Made by a program: the position numbers and the translations under genes | Shown: positions 62,450 to 64,000 of the stretch, piece by piece | Position numbering within the stretch: the stretch's first letter is position 1 | How the letters are laid out: each line of letters opens with the position of its first letter | The notes under the pieces: generated by a model | The model's input: only the letters and a program-made list of their open reading frames with translations | Databases searched by the model: none | What the model was told of the DNA's origin: nothing | NCBI GenBank assembly: GCA_946811185.2 | Contig: OX328101.1 | Location: 29,806,122-29,870,121, forward strand | Reading direction: 5' to 3' | Length of the DNA: 64,000 nucleotides | Source: Hippopus hippopus | Taxonomy: Eukaryota > Mollusca > Bivalvia > Cardiida > Cardiidae

Positions 62450-63530
62450 AAAAAATGGGACAATAAAGTGTCGAAAAAACTGTAGGGTTACCTATCTTTC
62501 TGGTATGGTTTCCTTTTTAGGAGACAAGCCCCTAAGAAAATTGCCCCATGAAACAAAAGCCCTATACTATTTAATAAAGTAGCATATTATTAAGCAACAA
62601 CTTTATATCCTCAACTTTGCAAACTCAGTTTGGTTTTAGTGATCAGTTATCTATGTTCTAGCAACAAGGAAACTACATTTATTTGGTGCATGAAATATCA
62701 ATGACAGTCATTTCAAACATATGTGAACATATTACCGTATGGTGGACAGACCAGTTTTCAAAGGACTTAATTGACAATTTTAGTTTACCGATATTTGAAT
62801 GAAGCACTGATTACTATTTTATAACCAAAAAAAGCAATTTTATATGCCCCTCTTAGCATAAATTCTACTTTGGTCATGCATGTTCAACAGTAATGATGTA
62901 TTTCACCCTTCCATTTTGTGCCGGAAACATAGTTCATAAATAAAGAACTTAAAAACATCATTTACACCAACACTTAACTAAAATGTTCACTAACACAAGA
63001 AGGAACTGTCTTAAACAATATAGATAGCAGTCCTGAGTACATCCTCTTCAGTTTTTGAAGTGCCATGAAACAGGATGAGTGTCATAGCAGCTAATGGCTC
63101 TCTTGTGACAGCACTGTCAGAATACCGTAACAGCAAAAAATTAAGGCATTTTGGTCCCTTCTATCAATTTGTATCCACATATGAGTACAAATTAAGAATC
63201 ATTTTAAAACCCATTTTAAAATAACACATCTGGAAATACTGAGTGTCTTAACAAAAGAGTTGGAAACATTTAACCTCAGTAGCAGCCAACATTCAAGAAA
63301 AATTATTCAGTCAAAAGAGCTGGGCCAAAACAGGTCAAAGAATTCTCTGACCTAATTATAGATTGAAATCATGTCATATTACTCTTTTCATAGAATTATT
63401 ATTTCAAACCCAAAAACTAAATCAGCCATGCTAAATAAAACTTCATTACCTTCTTTTCTTACAAACATACTGTAAAAAGCCAAAATGTCAGAAGATAAAA
63501 ACAACTTTGCATCTGTTGTCTGTTTTGCTG
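62450..63530. other. AT-rich interval, no repeat or gene identified
   Basis: No MITE cores in over 1 kb, the longest such gap near the right edge. It could be an intron or untranslated region of a gene outside the window; nothing visible decides this. Confidence 0.4.
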
Positions 63531-63540
63531 TTAATGGCAT

Positions 63541-63712
63541 GGTGCTTTTATCCTTTAGGGCTTTTGTCAGTGGTGCTTTTATCCTATGGGGCTTTTGTCA
63601 GTAGTGCTTTTATCCTATGGGGCTTTTGTCTGTGGAGCTTTTATCCCATGGGGCTTTTGTCCATGGCGCTTTTATTCTATGGACTTTTGTCCATGGGGCT
63701 TTTGTCCTTATG
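63541..63712 (+). repeat. 31-bp minisatellite
   Basis: Units GGTGCTTTTATCCTATGGGG... start at 63541, 63572, 63603, 63634 and 63665, with a partial unit at 63695. Each unit is itself a dimer of two similar 15-16-bp halves (GGTGCTTTTATCCTAT and GGGGCTTTTGTCAGT). A plus-strand frame of 68 codons through it is repeat-derived. Confidence 0.9.
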
Positions 63713-64000
63713 ACAGCATCTCAAATTTTCTTTAAAACAGCCAATCTAAAATATCAGAAACGCTTGAAGAAAAGAAAATACCCATCATGAAAGATATCTT
63801 TCACAAAATTAAAGATACTGAGTCTATCATGGGAAAAGAAGGTAATGTTTTAAAGAACTGTCCACTGCAGCAGTAAAAAACAAAGTCTGTTTCTCTCACA
63901 TTTTTGCACATATCTTTTGAAAATATTTTTGCACTCTGTCTCATCTTAGCCCTTGTAGTGTTAAATAAATGAAAAGGACATTCCTAGTAAGTACATGGCC

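Overview
The window is AT-rich eukaryotic nuclear DNA. There is no operon structure and no dense coding. Introns are probably long, since only one unambiguous gene is present, and short repeats fill most of the space. The repeat text (GC-rich palindromes around 'CAGCCTGCGC', tRNA-headed SINEs with 'GCAGCCAGTGGCT', a tandem-core element of the kind described as pearl) matches what I remember from bivalve mollusc genomes. A bivalve is therefore my inference; the species cannot be read from the window.

The one secure gene is a TENT5 (FAM46) terminal nucleotidyltransferase on the minus strand at 28070-29311. Its coding sequence is intact and uninterrupted (413 codons) with the catalytic residues in place. 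A candidate first coding exon of a type II membrane protein (50026-50130, minus) and a candidate promoter-like segment (35480-35640) are weaker calls. A decayed APE-type LINE (37665-39420, plus) carries recognisable endonuclease, linker and early reverse-transcriptase stretches.

The dominant architecture is a swarm of non-autonomous palindromic elements. Family A (about 225 bp, at least 65 recognisable copies or pieces) has ends TTAACCCTTTACCAAAC and a central hairpin of about 33 bp stems built on GAAAACATTGTGGGAAAAGG / GAGAAAATGCTGGT. 'Plus' copies start with the GACGACAAA arm. 'Minus' copies start with CAATCCCGAGTTTTAACGACC. Family B (about 215 bp) has ends TTAACCCTTAGGCTGCTAAG / GGATAAGGGTTAA and a GATCAGACTGCA palindrome. 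Families A and B both end in TTAA, and neighbouring copies often share one TTAA, which points to a TTAA-targeting (piggyBac- or Kolobok-like) mobilising transposase. Family C (about 265 bp, TA target, two internal GC-rich palindromes), family D (about 265 bp, AGCCATGCTCTGG ends), family E (about 370 bp, TAAAGGC ends) and family F (about 195 bp, GTATTCACAAACCATTC ends) are further non-autonomous families.

Layout: 0-4 kb, B and D copies and a perfect 125-bp palindrome. 4.1-6.2 kb, a satellite array of about 180-bp units interrupted by C copies and a SINE. 6.2-25.7 kb, very dense A copies with SINEs, an unusual 671-bp inverted-repeat element (12.7-13.4 kb) and a mariner-ended element (19.3 kb). 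26.0-26.9 kb, a hAT-like element. 27.3-29.6 kb, the TENT5 locus. 30-36 kb, A, B, C and D copies and microsatellites. 36.8-39.4 kb, an E element and the LINE remnant. 40-51 kb, A and B copies, exact and diverged tandem duplications and a pentanucleotide array. 51-64 kb, an F copy, a TTAA palindromic element, a tandem-core (pearl-like) element, SINEs, more A and B copies, and a 31-bp minisatellite near the right edge. The genes do not form a pathway; the window is one housekeeping-type gene embedded in a non-autonomous transposon landscape.
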